From Thiohalorhabdus sp. Cl-TMA (GTDB taxonomy: Bacteria > Pseudomonadota > Gammaproteobacteria > Thiohalorhabdales > Thiohalorhabdaceae), in assembly GCF_041821045.1 (NCBI RefSeq), contig NZ_JBGUAW010000005.1, positions 266,241-330,240 of the forward strand: a stretch of 64,000 bases of DNA. The letters run 5' to 3'. The position numbers and the translations under genes are program-made. Below the pieces are notes generated by a model. The model was not told the DNA's origin and made no database searches. It saw nothing but the letters and a program-made list of their open reading frames with translations. The stretch's first letter is position 1. The number at the start of each line of letters is the position of its first letter. This document shows positions 1 to 9,669 of the stretch, piece by piece.

Positions 1-1
1 C

Positions 2-316
2 GCCGATCTGCCCGGTTCCACGGACGGCTTCGGCGTACGGGAGCTCCTGCTCAAGGGCCCCGGAGGGCGGCGCTTGGTCTGGCAGTGGTACGACATCGGC
101 GGCCACGTCACCTCCCGTCCCATAGCGGCCAAGCTCTGGGCGGCCTGGGAGGAGATCCGGAGCGGCCGTCCGGACGCCACCCTGATCGCCGTGGCTACCG
201 ATTATGAAGGCCGGCTGGGGCCGGCCCGGAAGCGGCTGTCGCGGTTCCTGGGCGCGTTCCCCGCCATGACCCGGGGGGGACGGTTGGTTCGCGCCATGCA
301 GGGGGAGGGCTCATGA
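2..316 (+). CDS. EpsI-domain (DUF3485) protein, C-terminal part; probable end of exosortase A
   Basis: The reading frame is open from the left edge, so only the last 104 residues are visible. The segment VWQWYDIGGHVTS, followed by an AKLWAAWEEI helix and an LIAVAT strand, matches the end of the EpsI/DUF3485 domain. In exosortase A systems this domain is often fused behind the membrane-embedded exosortase EpsH/XrtA, which cleaves PEP-CTERM sorting signals at the inner membrane. The gene ends in an ATGA overlap with the next glycosyltransferase, as expected for the first genes of such an EPS operon. Whether it is fused to an exosortase or stands alone cannot be seen here. Confidence 0.75.
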   Translation, partial: ADLPGSTDGFGVRELLLKGPGGRRLVWQWYDIGGHVTSRPIAAKLWAAWEEIRSGRPDATLIAVATDYEGRLGPARKRLSRFLGAFPAMTRGGRLVRAMQGEGS

Positions 317-1515
317 CGCCGGCAAGAAGCCCCCGGACCGATGCCCCCGTGGTGGCCCATGTGGTGCATTCCCTGGGTGTGGGCGGCATGGAGAACGGCC
401 TGGTGAACCTCATCAACCGGACCCCGCACCGGGAGCTGCGCCATGTGGTCATCTGCCTGGCGGAATACACGGAGTTCGCCCGCCGCATCGACCCGCCCGT
501 GGAGCTGTACGCCCTCAACAAACGGCCCGGAAAGGATCCCGGGCTCTACCTGCGCCTCTGGCGCCTGCTCCGCGAGCTGCGGCCGGATCTGGTCCACACC
601 CGCAACCTCGCAGCCATCGAGGCCCATCTTCCGGCCACCCTGGCCGGGGTGCGGCATCGGGTGCACGGCGAGCACGGCTGGGACATGGCGGACCTGTCCG
701 GGGCGAACCGGCGGTATCGGCGCCTGCGGCGGATGCTGCGTCCCCTGGTCCATCACTTCATTCCCCTTTCCGGTGACCTGGAGGACTACCTGGCCCGGGG
801 GGTGGGAGTACGGGAGCACCGCATGACCCGGATCTGCAACGGTGTGGACGTCCAGCACTTCCATCCCGGGAAGGAACGGGAGCGGCTCCCCGAAGAGGCG
901 GGATTCCCTCCGGAGGCGCGCATCATCGGCTGGGCCGGACGCATGGAAGGGGAGAAGGACCCCCTGGGGCTGGTGCGGGCCTTCATCCGCCTGGTGGAGG
1001 AGGCTGGCGAGGCTGCACGGGCCGCGCGACTGGTGATGATCGGCGGCGGATCCCTCTATCCCCGGGTGCGCGCGGAGCTGGAAGAGGCCGGCCTGCTGGA
1101 CCGGGCCTGGCTTCCCGGAGAGCGCGAGGACCTCGCCGGGATCTACCGCGCGCTGGACCTCTTCGTGCTGCCCTCCTTGGCCGAAGGGATCTCCAATACC
1201 GTGCTCGAGGCCATGGCCTCGGGGGTTCCGGTGGTTGTCACCCGGGTGGGCGGCAATCCCGAGCTGGTGGTGGAGGGGGAGACCGGCGACCTGGTGCCTC
1301 CCGGTGATCCCGAAGCCCTGGCCGGGGCCCTGGCCGGGCTGCTGGGGGAGCCGGACCGCCTGGTCCGCATGGGGTCGGCGGCCCGGAGGCGGGCGGAGGC
1401 CCGATACAGCATCGATGCCATGGTGGCGGCCTATCTGGACGTCTATCGCCGGGTACTCGGCCAGGGTCCCGACTCCCTGGCCGGTCGGACCATGCCGGAA
1501 GGGGAGGCGCGCTGA
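313..1515 (+). CDS. glycosyltransferase family 4, exosortase-associated (stp2-like)
   Basis: The 400-residue GT-B protein opens with VAHVVHSLGVGGMENGL, the start typical of the PEP-CTERM/EpsH1-associated sugar transferase 2 family. The C-terminal nucleotide-sugar domain shows GRMEGEKDPLGL and the EGISNTVLE motif (E-x7-E), which places the retaining family-4 active site near residues 297-305. It should transfer a sugar from a nucleotide donor to the lipid-linked repeat unit on the cytoplasmic face. Its ATG overlaps the upstream stop (ATGA) and its TGA shares one base with the next ATG, so translational coupling is likely. Donor and acceptor are unknown. Confidence 0.85.
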   Translation: MTPARSPRTDAPVVAHVVHSLGVGGMENGLVNLINRTPHRELRHVVICLAEYTEFARRIDPPVELYALNKRPGKDPGLYLRLWRLLRELRPDLVHTRNLAAIEAHLPATLAGVRHRVHGEHGWDMADLSGANRRYRRLRRMLRPLVHHFIPLSGDLEDYLARGVGVREHRMTRICNGVDVQHFHPGKERERLPEEAGFPPEARIIGWAGRMEGEKDPLGLVRAFIRLVEEAGEAARAARLVMIGGGSLYPRVRAELEEAGLLDRAWLPGEREDLAGIYRALDLFVLPSLAEGISNTVLEAMASGVPVVVTRVGGNPELVVEGETGDLVPPGDPEALAGALAGLLGEPDRLVRMGSAARRRAEARYSIDAMVAAYLDVYRRVLGQGPDSLAGRTMPEGEAR

Positions 1516-3455
1516 TGTGCGGTCTGGTGGGCTTGTTCGATACCCGGGAGGAACGGCCGGTGGGCCGCGCCCTCCTGGAGGCCATGAACGATCGGCTGTA
1601 TCACCGGGGTCCCGACGGCTCGGGCACCCATCTGGAGCCGGGGCTCGGGCTCGGCCATCGGCGGCTCGCCATCATCGACCTGGACGGCGGGGACCAGCCC
1701 CTGTTCAGCGAGGATGGCTCCGTGGCCGTGGTCTACAACGGCGAGATCTACAATTTCCGGGAGCTGGCGGAGCAGCTGCGTAACCGGGGCTACCGTTTCC
1801 GGACCCGCTGCGACACCGAGGTGATCGTCCATGCCTGGCGGGAATGGGGGAAGGATTGCGTGCACCGCTTCCGGGGCATGTTCGCTTTCGCCGTCTGGGA
1901 CCGGGCGCACCGGACGGTCTTTCTGGCCCGGGATCGGATCGGCATCAAGCCCCTCCACTACGCCGTGCTGGAGGACGGCACCCTGGCTTTCGCCTCGGAG
2001 CTGAAGGCCCTGCTCCTCCATCCCGGGCTGTCCCGCGAGCTGGATTACCGGGCCGTGGAGGAATACTTCGCCTACGGCTACATCCCGGACCCGAAAACCA
2101 TCCTGAAGGGGGTGCACAAGCTCCCGCCGGGTCACCGGCTGACGGTCCGTCGCGGGGCGCCCGTTCCCGCGCCGGAGCCCTACTGGGACGTGCCGTTCTC
2201 GGACGGCGGCACCGCGCCGGATGAAAGGGCCGCGGGGGAGGAGCTCGGCGGGTACCTGGCCGAGGCGGTTTCCATCCGGCGGATAGCCGACGTGCCGGTG
2301 GGGGCCTTCCTCTCCGGAGGCGTGGATTCGAGCGCCGTGGTGGCCATGCTTGCGCAGGCGGACGACGAGCCGGTGCGCACCTGCTCCATTTCCTTCGGCG
2401 ACCCCCGCTTCAACGAGGCGTCCCACGCCGCCCATGTGGCCGAGCGCTACGGCACCGATCATAGCGTCCAGGAGGTGAATCCCCAGGATTTCGACCTCGT
2501 GGACCGCCTGGCGGGGATCTACGACGAGCCCTTCGCCGACAGCTCGGCCATGCCCACCTACCGGGTCTGCGAGCAAGCCCGGAAGCGGGTCACCGTGGCC
2601 CTGTCCGGGGACGGCGGCGACGAGAACTTCGCCGGCTACCGGCGCTATCGGTGGCACCTGCACGAGGAAGGGGTGCGCCGGCACGTCCCGCAAGCCCTGC
2701 GCGGTCCGCTGTTCGGCAGCCTTGCAGCCGTTTATCCCAAGCTCAACCGGGCGCCGCGCATCTTTCGGGCCAAGGCCACCCTGGAATCCGTTTCCCGGCC
2801 GAGCCTGGAGGCCTACCTGGACAACATGGGCGTGGTGCCCGACAGCATCCGCGCCCGGCTGTTCACCCCCCGGTTCCGGCAGGCGCTCCAGGGCTATCAC
2901 GCCGCGGAGGTGCTGCGCGGTCACGCCGAGAATGCCCCGGAGCATCCGCTCTCCCAAGTCCAATACCTGGACATGAAGACCTATCTGCCGGGCGACATCC
3001 TGACCAAGGTGGACCGGGCCAGCATGGCCAATTCCCTGGAGGTGCGGGTCCCGGTGCTCGATCACCACTTCGTGGAATGGGCGGCGGGCCTTCCGCCGGA
3101 GCTCAAGTACCACAGGGGGGAGGGCAAGTACCTCTTCAAGAAGGCCATGCGACCCCACCTGCCGGACGAGGTGCTGTACCGGCGCAAGATGGGCTTCGCG
3201 GTCCCCCTCGATGAGTGGTTCCGGGGGCCCTTGCGGGACAAGGTGCGCGAGGCCCTGCTCGGCCCGATTCTCCAGGATACGGGGATCTTCCGACGCGAAG
3301 CCCTGGAGGGCCTGCTGGAGCAGCACCAATCGGGGAAATGGGACCACAGCGCCGTCCTCTGGTCGCTCCTGATGTTCGCTGCCTTCCTGCGTCAGCTGGA
3401 GAAGGAGCCGGTGGTCGCCAGGGAGGAGCTCCACGGGGATTACGCGACGCCATGA
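1515..3455 (+). CDS. amidotransferase 1, exosortase A system-associated (asparagine-synthetase-like)
   Basis: This 646-residue protein has an intact class II glutamine amidotransferase domain. Cys2 is the nucleophile (MCGLVGLFDT), with RGPDG near residue 31 and YNGEIYN near 74. An asparagine-synthetase ATP-pyrophosphatase domain follows, with SGGVDSS at 267-273. Family knowledge places this subtype next to exosortase A genes, where it probably amidates a carboxylated sugar or another EPS intermediate rather than aspartate. The start is fixed by the MCG motif. Gene junctions on both sides overlap by 1-4 bases. A second homologue near 25 kb lacks Cys2. Confidence 0.88.
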   Translation: MCGLVGLFDTREERPVGRALLEAMNDRLYHRGPDGSGTHLEPGLGLGHRRLAIIDLDGGDQPLFSEDGSVAVVYNGEIYNFRELAEQLRNRGYRFRTRCDTEVIVHAWREWGKDCVHRFRGMFAFAVWDRAHRTVFLARDRIGIKPLHYAVLEDGTLAFASELKALLLHPGLSRELDYRAVEEYFAYGYIPDPKTILKGVHKLPPGHRLTVRRGAPVPAPEPYWDVPFSDGGTAPDERAAGEELGGYLAEAVSIRRIADVPVGAFLSGGVDSSAVVAMLAQADDEPVRTCSISFGDPRFNEASHAAHVAERYGTDHSVQEVNPQDFDLVDRLAGIYDEPFADSSAMPTYRVCEQARKRVTVALSGDGGDENFAGYRRYRWHLHEEGVRRHVPQALRGPLFGSLAAVYPKLNRAPRIFRAKATLESVSRPSLEAYLDNMGVVPDSIRARLFTPRFRQALQGYHAAEVLRGHAENAPEHPLSQVQYLDMKTYLPGDILTKVDRASMANSLEVRVPVLDHHFVEWAAGLPPELKYHRGEGKYLFKKAMRPHLPDEVLYRRKMGFAVPLDEWFRGPLRDKVREALLGPILQDTGIFRREALEGLLEQHQSGKWDHSAVLWSLLMFAAFLRQLEKEPVVAREELHGDYATP

Positions 3456-4663
3456 GCGGCCGGGACAGTTCGTCACGCACGGGAGCCCGCGGAATGCGGA
3501 TTCTGTATCACCACCGGACCCGGGCGGAGGATGCCCAGGGGGTCCACATCGAGGCCCTGTGCCGGGCCTTCGAGCATCTGGGGCACGAGGTGAACCTGGT
3601 GGGGCCCGCGACGCCCTCGGGGAACGGCGGGGAGCGAAGCGGATCGCGCGACAACGCCACCCTGTTCGGCCGGGCCATGCCCCATTGGCTCTACGAGGTG
3701 CTCGCGCTGGGCTACAACGTGCCCGCCTTTTTCCTCCTGGTGGGGCAAATGCTTCGCCAGCGCCCGGATGTGGTGTACGAGCGCTACGCCCTGTTCAACG
3801 TGTCGGGCCGGCTCGCGGCGGCGTTATTCCGCGTTCCCTTCATCCTGGAGGTGAACGCGCCCCTCAGCGAGGAGATGCAGGAGCACGGCGGCCTAGTGCT
3901 CCGCGGTCTGGCGCGGCGGACGGAGAACTGGCTGTGCAGGAGTGCCACCCGGACGGTGGTGGTTTCTTCGGCCATGCGCGAGGTGTTCACCCGGCGCGGA
4001 CTCCCGGAGGAGCGTTTCCTGGTCATCCCCAACGCCGTGGACCGGGCGCGCTTCCATCCCGGCGTCGACGGGGCCCCCGTGCGCCGAGAGCTGGGGCTGG
4101 GGGCGCGGTTCACGGTGGGCTTCGTGGGCTGGATCCGGCCCTGGCACGGGGTGGCGGACCTGCTGGAGGCCTTCGCCCTGCTGGTGCGGAAAAAGCCCGA
4201 GGCGGTCCTGCTCCTGGTGGGGGATGGGCCGGCGGTGCCGGAGCTGCGGGAACGGGCGGAGGCGCTGGGCCTCGCGGAACAGGTGATATTCACCGGCGCG
4301 GTAGCCCGGGAAGCCGTTCCCGGGTACGTGGGGGCCATGGACGTGGCGGTTCAGCCGAACGTCACCAGCTATGCCTCCCCCATCAAGCTCTTCGAGTACC
4401 TGGCGGCCGGGCGTGCCGTGGTGGCCCCGAACCGGCCCAACATCACCGAGGTGGTTCGGGAGGGGCGCGAAGGGCTGCTATTCCAGCCGGGGAACGTGGA
4501 GCAGCTGGCCGGACAGCTTTCCCGGCTGGCGCTCGACGGCGACTTGCGCCGGGAGCTGGCCCGCAAGGCGGCGAATACCGTGGAAGAGCGGGGCTTTTTC
4601 TGGGAGGCGAACGCCCGGCGGGTGCTTGGCGCCGTGGAGCCCCGCGCCGTGGGGGAGGCCTGA
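3452..4663 (+). CDS. glycosyltransferase family 4
   Basis: The 403-residue GT-B glycosyltransferase starts at an ATG overlapping the previous stop (ATGA). A second possible start, MRILYHHRT, lies 14 codons downstream and resembles the usual family N-terminus. Motifs include VYERYALFN in the acceptor domain and VIPNAVDRARFHP, VGFVGWIRPWHG and SPIKLFEYLAAG in the donor domain. The SPIKLFEY form replaces the common E-x7-E loop and is shared by many family-4 enzymes. It probably adds one sugar of the EPS repeat unit. Nothing in the sequence shows which sugar. Confidence 0.83.
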   Translation: MSGRDSSSRTGARGMRILYHHRTRAEDAQGVHIEALCRAFEHLGHEVNLVGPATPSGNGGERSGSRDNATLFGRAMPHWLYEVLALGYNVPAFFLLVGQMLRQRPDVVYERYALFNVSGRLAAALFRVPFILEVNAPLSEEMQEHGGLVLRGLARRTENWLCRSATRTVVVSSAMREVFTRRGLPEERFLVIPNAVDRARFHPGVDGAPVRRELGLGARFTVGFVGWIRPWHGVADLLEAFALLVRKKPEAVLLLVGDGPAVPELRERAEALGLAEQVIFTGAVAREAVPGYVGAMDVAVQPNVTSYASPIKLFEYLAAGRAVVAPNRPNITEVVREGREGLLFQPGNVEQLAGQLSRLALDGDLRRELARKAANTVEERGFFWEANARRVLGAVEPRAVGEA

Positions 4664-5929
4664 ATGCTGATGGAGCGGAGCCCGCGCAGCGCGGCCGCCC
4701 GGGCGGTCCCGCGCGAGGAGGCGCCCCGGGTGGTGGTGCTGAGCCACCTGTTCCCCCATTCCGGCGACCCGGGGGCGGGGCTGTTCATCCGCGAGCGCAT
4801 GTTCCGGGTGGCCCGGCACATCCCACTGGTGGTGGTAAGCCCGGTTCCCTGGTTCCCGTTCCAGGGCATTTTGCGGCGTTTCCGGCCCAACTTCCGGCCA
4901 CCCGCGCCGTATCACGAGCAGCAGGGCGGTGTGGACGTCTATTTCCCCCGCTATTTCTCCGTTCCCGGGTTCGGCAAGAGCCTGGACGGCCTGTTCGAAG
5001 CCCTGGGGGCCCTGCGCCTGCTGCGCAGGCTGCGTCGCGACTGGGGGGCGGAGATCATCGATGCCCATTTCGCCTACCCGGACGGCTATGCCGCCGGGCG
5101 TCTCGGGCGCTGGCTCGGGCTCCCCGTAACCGTGACCCTGCGCGGCACGGAGCCGCCGCTGGCGCGAACCCGGTTTGGGCGGGTCCTGCTCCGGGGTGTC
5201 CTGAAGCGGGCCGACCGCATCTTTTCCGTATCCGCCTCCCTGCAGGCCCTGGCCCGGCGAATGGGAGCGTCCCGGGAGCGGACCCGGGTAATTCCCAACG
5301 GCGTGGACACCGAAAAGTTCCAGCCCATTGACCGGGGCACGGCCCGCCGTGACCTGGGCATCCCCGAGACGGCCCCGGTGATCGTCTCCGTGGGGGCCCT
5401 GGTGGAGCGCAAGGGGTTCCATCGGGTCATGGAGGTCCTGCCGGCCCTCAGGGAGCACTTCCCGGGCCTGCGCTACCTCATCGTCGGCGGTCCGGGACCG
5501 GAGGGGGATATGGGCGCTTACCTGCGGGAACGCGTCCAGAGCCTCGGGCTGGAGGACACCGTGCATTTCCTCGGCCCCATGGCCCCGGAGGCGCTGTGCC
5601 GGCCTCTGTCCGCGGCCGACCTGTTCGTATTGGCCACCAGCCACGAGGGCTGGGCGAACGTCTTCCTGGAGGCCATGGCCTGCGGTCTGCCGGTGGTTAC
5701 TACCGACGTGGGCGGCAATCGGGAGGTGGTCTCGGAGTCGACCGTGGGAAGGATCGTTCCCTTCGGAAGCCCGGAGGCCCTGGAGGCGGGACTGCGGGAA
5801 GCCCTCGCCACTTCCTGGGATCACCGGGCAATCCGCGAATACGCGGTCCGGAACGGCTGGGATGCGCGGATCGCCACCGTGGTTGATGAGCTCACCAGTC
5901 TCGTTTCCTCGGCTAGGAAAGGTAGCTGA
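4664..5929 (+). CDS. glycosyltransferase family 4
   Basis: The 421-residue GT-B enzyme begins directly after the previous stop (TGAATG). The acceptor domain contains VVLSHLFPHSGDPGAGLF and IIDAHFAYPDGYAAG. The donor domain has VIPNGVDTEKFQP, VGALVERKGFHRV and EGWANVFLEAMACGLPVV (E-x7-E). The pattern resembles exopolysaccharide glycosyltransferases that act on undecaprenyl-linked intermediates. The final TGA overlaps the sulfotransferase ATG by one base (TGATG), so the two products are probably made in step. Sugar specificity cannot be read from sequence. Confidence 0.83.
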   Translation: MLMERSPRSAAARAVPREEAPRVVVLSHLFPHSGDPGAGLFIRERMFRVARHIPLVVVSPVPWFPFQGILRRFRPNFRPPAPYHEQQGGVDVYFPRYFSVPGFGKSLDGLFEALGALRLLRRLRRDWGAEIIDAHFAYPDGYAAGRLGRWLGLPVTVTLRGTEPPLARTRFGRVLLRGVLKRADRIFSVSASLQALARRMGASRERTRVIPNGVDTEKFQPIDRGTARRDLGIPETAPVIVSVGALVERKGFHRVMEVLPALREHFPGLRYLIVGGPGPEGDMGAYLRERVQSLGLEDTVHFLGPMAPEALCRPLSAADLFVLATSHEGWANVFLEAMACGLPVVTTDVGGNREVVSESTVGRIVPFGSPEALEAGLREALATSWDHRAIREYAVRNGWDARIATVVDELTSLVSSARKGS

Positions 5930-6840
5930 TGTCGTTCCCGCCGGACGTATATCTGATCGGAGCCCCAAAGGCCGGCACCACCACGCTGGCGGAGATCCTG
6001 GAGACCCATCCGGAGGTAACGGTTTCCACTCCCAAGGAGCCCCACTACTTCACCCAGAACTGGGACCGGGACCTGGACTGGTACCGGGCGCGCTTCCCGG
6101 CCGGAGTGGGGGGGATGCTGGTGGACGCCTCCACGAGCTACGCCGCCGATCCTCTGGGGACGGTTGCGGAAAGCCCGCTTTCGGGTGTTCCGGAGCGAAT
6201 CCGGCAGGTGAATCCGGACGCCCGGTTCATCTACGTGGTGCGCGAGCCCGTGGCCAGGACCTACTCGGCCTATTGGCACGATGTACGGCTCGGGTACGAG
6301 CGGCTCCCCTTCTGGGAGGCCATCACCGAGGACCCCACCTATCTGGCCACCAGCGACTACGCGGCCCAGCTGGAAAAATACTTACCGTATTTTGATCCGG
6401 ACAGATTCCTGATTCTTACCGCGGAAGCGCTGTGGAAGGATAATTTGGAAGTGGCCAACAAATGCTTCGCTTTCATGGGGCTGGAAGCAATGGAGGAGGC
6501 CTCCCTGCCTTCCCTGCACAAGAACAAATCATACGCCTACAACGGACTGGGCCGCTATGTCTTCGGGCTCTTGAACAGCGACAGCAACCTGAAGAGGGCC
6601 TCGGATCTGGCGAAGAAAATCCTGCCCGATAGCGCCTATAAAGCCCTGGGCCGCGCTTTGACCAAGGAAATCCCACCCATCCGCCCGTGGCAGCGGGCCC
6701 GGCTGGAGGAGCTTTTCGCCGCCAAGAATGAAAGATTCCGGGAGCTTACCGGGGTGGAGACAGGGTACAAGGAGCCCGGAGACCTGCGTGAGGAAACCGC
6801 CGGTTCCGGGGCGAACGGGCCCGTGCGGGAAGAAGGCTGA
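5929..6840 (+). CDS. sulfotransferase (PAPS-dependent)
   Basis: The 303-residue cytosolic protein has the 5'-phosphosulfate loop GAPKAGTTTL at residues 11-20 and the 3'-phosphate binding segment VVREPVARTYSAYWH near 103-117. Both are hallmarks of the P-loop sulfotransferase fold that uses PAPS. Its place between glycosyltransferases and the flippase suggests that it sulfates the EPS repeat unit before export. A protein or lipid acceptor is also possible. Codons after about 6370 become slightly more A+T rich than in neighbouring genes, a weak hint of a separate origin. Confidence 0.87.
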   Translation: MSFPPDVYLIGAPKAGTTTLAEILETHPEVTVSTPKEPHYFTQNWDRDLDWYRARFPAGVGGMLVDASTSYAADPLGTVAESPLSGVPERIRQVNPDARFIYVVREPVARTYSAYWHDVRLGYERLPFWEAITEDPTYLATSDYAAQLEKYLPYFDPDRFLILTAEALWKDNLEVANKCFAFMGLEAMEEASLPSLHKNKSYAYNGLGRYVFGLLNSDSNLKRASDLAKKILPDSAYKALGRALTKEIPPIRPWQRARLEELFAAKNERFRELTGVETGYKEPGDLREETAGSGANGPVREEG

Positions 6841-6912
6841 GCCGCCCATGCGGGATCGAGGCGTAAAGGCATTGAAGAATCTCCACCTGTATCGGAGGGC
6901 CCGAGAGGAAAC

Positions 6913-8388
6913 ATGACCTATCTAGGGGGGAAAATCGCGTCTGGGGCGGCATGGATGGTGTCCATGCGGCTGGTGGTCAGAAGCATCGGTCTCCTGAGCA
7001 CAATCATCGTGGCCCGGTTGCTTTCCCCCGCGGATTTCGGGCTGGTGGCCCTGGCCACTTCCATATATGCCTTGGTGGAGTTCCTGGGGGCCTTCGGGTT
7101 CGGGGAGGCCATCATCCAGCGGCACGATACCGACCGCAGCCACTACGACACCGCCTGGACCCTGAATCTCGCCTTCGGCGTGCTGGCGGCAACCGCAATG
7201 GCCCTGATGGCGGGGCCGGTGGCGGGCTTCTTCGATGAGCCGCGCCTGGAGCTGATCATCTATGTCCTGGCCCTGACCGCCTTCATCGATCAGGCCCACA
7301 ACATCGGCGTGGAGGCCCTGCGCAAGGAGCTGGAGATGCAAAAGATCTTCCAGCTTCAAGTGGTCGAGAAGGTGGTGGCGTTTTTCACCACGGTCACGCT
7401 GGCGTATCTGTACGAGAGCTATTGGGCGCTCGTGGCCGGAATGGCCATCGGAACTGTCGCTTTCTCCGTTACCTCCTTCCTGATCACCCCGTTCCGGCCG
7501 CGTTTTTCCCTGGCGAGGTTCCAGGAGCTCTTCGTGTTTTCCAGGTGGCTGTTCCTCACGAACATCCTTTCCTACGGGGACAGGAAATCCGGTTCGATCA
7601 TCATCGGCAAGCTCGCCGGGGCCTCCTCCATCGGCATCTTCAGCGTGTCCCAGAACATCGCCCATATCCCCGCCGTGGAGCTGGTAAAGCCCTTGAACCA
7701 GGCCCTGTTCCCCGGCTACTCCAAGGTCAAGAACGAGCCCGGCACCCTGCGCCGCTATTACCTGAAGTCCCTGTCCCTGGTTTCCCTGGTGGTGTTCCCG
7801 ACGGCAACGGGACTGGCCATTACCGCCCCTGGCCTGATCCCCCTGTTATTGGGTGAGCAATGGGAACAGGCCATTCCGGTGATGCAGGTGCTTGCCGTCG
7901 CGGGCATCGCCCAGGCCCTGGCCATCGTGAACATGAGCATCCACTTGGCCATTAATCAGCCGCACCTTACCACCGTTTTCAACGGCGTGAAGGTGCTGCT
8001 GCTGATCCCGTCCATGATCTACGCGGTTTTCCATTGGGGGGCCATCGGCGCCGCCTGGGCCTATCTGTGCGTGAACCTCCTGCTGGCGCCCACACGCATC
8101 TGGGTGGTCAAGCGCTCCCTGGCGCTCCGGGGGCGGGGGATCGCTGAGGCCTTGTGGCGTCCGATCACCGCCACGCTGGTCATGGCGGCGGCCGTCTACG
8201 GCATGGGCCTCTATCTCGGCGATGCCCCGGTAGCCGTCCGTCTGCCGGGCCAGATCACGGCCGGTGTGGTGGTTTTCTCGGCCATGGTGCTGGGCCTCTG
8301 GAGACTGGCGGGACGTCCGGAAGGCGGAGAGGAGTTCGTGATGCACCAGCTACGCGGGCTCCTGCCGGGTCGGGTCCGGTTCGGCTGA
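6913..8388 (+). CDS. polysaccharide flippase, MOP/Wzx-type membrane protein
   Basis: The 491-residue, highly hydrophobic protein has about 12-14 predicted membrane segments. The N-terminal pattern GAAWMVSMRLVVRSIGLLST followed by RLLSPADFGLVALA is typical of oligosaccharide flippases of the polysaccharide biosynthesis (RfbX/Wzx) family. It should move lipid-linked repeat units across the inner membrane for the ligase/polymerase-like protein at 14.7 kb. A good ribosome site (GAGAGGAA) precedes the ATG. A 72-base gap separates it from the sulfotransferase, so an internal promoter is possible but not evident. Confidence 0.87.
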   Translation: MTYLGGKIASGAAWMVSMRLVVRSIGLLSTIIVARLLSPADFGLVALATSIYALVEFLGAFGFGEAIIQRHDTDRSHYDTAWTLNLAFGVLAATAMALMAGPVAGFFDEPRLELIIYVLALTAFIDQAHNIGVEALRKELEMQKIFQLQVVEKVVAFFTTVTLAYLYESYWALVAGMAIGTVAFSVTSFLITPFRPRFSLARFQELFVFSRWLFLTNILSYGDRKSGSIIIGKLAGASSIGIFSVSQNIAHIPAVELVKPLNQALFPGYSKVKNEPGTLRRYYLKSLSLVSLVVFPTATGLAITAPGLIPLLLGEQWEQAIPVMQVLAVAGIAQALAIVNMSIHLAINQPHLTTVFNGVKVLLLIPSMIYAVFHWGAIGAAWAYLCVNLLLAPTRIWVVKRSLALRGRGIAEALWRPITATLVMAAAVYGMGLYLGDAPVAVRLPGQITAGVVVFSAMVLGLWRLAGRPEGGEEFVMHQLRGLLPGRVRFG

Positions 8389-8484
8389 CCCGATGGGGTG
8401 GGGCCGGCCCTCGATTCATTCCGGAAACCGGGAAGGCTTCGGAGGGTCGCGCGGATAAGTGGGCAAAGGGGGGGAGGAACATGG

Positions 8485-9669
8485 ATGACGCGTATTGCCT
8501 ATGTCCTGGATGCGTTTCCGGCCTGGTCGGAAACCTTCGTGCTGAACGAACTGCTGGAGATGCAGCGCCGGGGGCTCGAGCCCTGGGTGTTCGCACTCGA
8601 CGAAGGCGAGCAAGGGGTTAGCCACCCGGGTGTCGACGAGGTTCTCCCCCGTACGGCGTATCTGGGCCCGCGGGCGGGAGGGTGGACCGGGCTGCTGGAA
8701 GCTTCCGGCGCCCTTCTGACTAGGCCCGGGGGATGGATGAGGACGGAGCGCTGGGCGCGGGCCCTGGGCCCTCCGTATCCGTGGCTGCATCGCGCGACCG
8801 CTCCCGTGGCCAAGCGTCTCCAGGCATTGGGCATCTCGCGGATCCATGTGCATTTCGGGGGACCCGCCCTGCGGTGGGCGGTGCTCATGGCCCGGGAAAG
8901 CGGAATACCGCTGTCCGCCACCCTGCACCGCTATGACCTGTTTTCCCGGCCACTCCCGGAGCTGCGGGCGGTGGAAGAAGGCGTGGACTTCTGGGTAACG
9001 GTTTCGGACTTCAATAAGCGGTTCATGACCGAGCGTCTGGGGCTCAGGGGCGAAAAGATCGAGGTCCTGCCCTGCGGAGTGGACACGCAGTATTTCTCGC
9101 CGGCGGCCCGGGTGGAAGTGCGGTCGGGGAAAATCCTAACGGTGGCCCGCCTGGCGGAGGAGAAGGGCCTATTTTACCTGGTTGAGGCCGCGCACCAGCT
9201 CCGGACACAGGGACACGATTTCGAGTGGATCGTTCTGGGGGGCGGACCGCAGAAGGAGGCCGTGGAGGACGCGATCCGCGACAGGGAGCTGCAGGGCCGG
9301 GTAAAGCTGGTGGGACCGGGAAACAGCGCCGACGTCCGCCGTCACCTACGGGAGTCCCGGGTCTTTGTGCTGCCGAGCCTGTCCGAAGGCGCCCCTATTT
9401 CCTATATGGAGGCCATGTCCGTAGGGGTGGCGGTGGTAGGTACGGATGTTCAGGGCGTCCCGGAACTGGTATTGGATGGGAAAACGGGTTTTCTCGTACC
9501 GCCACGCAGCGGGCGGGCCCTGGCCGAAAAGATCGGCTATTTACTCGAAAATCCGGGTGTCGCGGACAGATTGGGCTCGGAGGGGCGGCGACATGCGGTA
9601 TCGAATCTCAGTCTCCGCGTCCAGGGCGGCAAGCTGGCAGGAATGTGGCAAGACAGCCGGTCCCGGTAG
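8485..9669 (+). CDS. glycosyltransferase family 4 (WcaL/AmsK-like)
   Basis: The open frame extends upstream to 8398, but the ATG at 8485, placed after GGGGAGGAAC, gives the expected start MTRIAYVLDAFPAWSETFV. That N-terminus and HVHFGG, VSDFNKRFM, VLPCGVDTQYFSP and EGAPISYMEAMSVGV are typical of WcaL-type enzymes from colanic acid and amylovoran clusters. The protein has 394 residues. It presumably builds a side branch on the repeat unit that the adjacent pyruvyltransferase then caps, which is how the two families pair in colanic acid loci. The specific linkage is unknown. Confidence 0.83.
   Translation: MTRIAYVLDAFPAWSETFVLNELLEMQRRGLEPWVFALDEGEQGVSHPGVDEVLPRTAYLGPRAGGWTGLLEASGALLTRPGGWMRTERWARALGPPYPWLHRATAPVAKRLQALGISRIHVHFGGPALRWAVLMARESGIPLSATLHRYDLFSRPLPELRAVEEGVDFWVTVSDFNKRFMTERLGLRGEKIEVLPCGVDTQYFSPAARVEVRSGKILTVARLAEEKGLFYLVEAAHQLRTQGHDFEWIVLGGGPQKEAVEDAIRDRELQGRVKLVGPGNSADVRRHLRESRVFVLPSLSEGAPISYMEAMSVGVAVVGTDVQGVPELVLDGKTGFLVPPRSGRALAEKIGYLLENPGVADRLGSEGRRHAVSNLSLRVQGGKLAGMWQDSRSR

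Noticed and set aside
1443..3476. A 677-codon open frame on the - strand opposite the amidotransferase
   Set aside because: It lies wholly antisense to a gene with full catalytic motifs, has no recognisable domain, and long antisense frames are common in such G+C-rich DNA.
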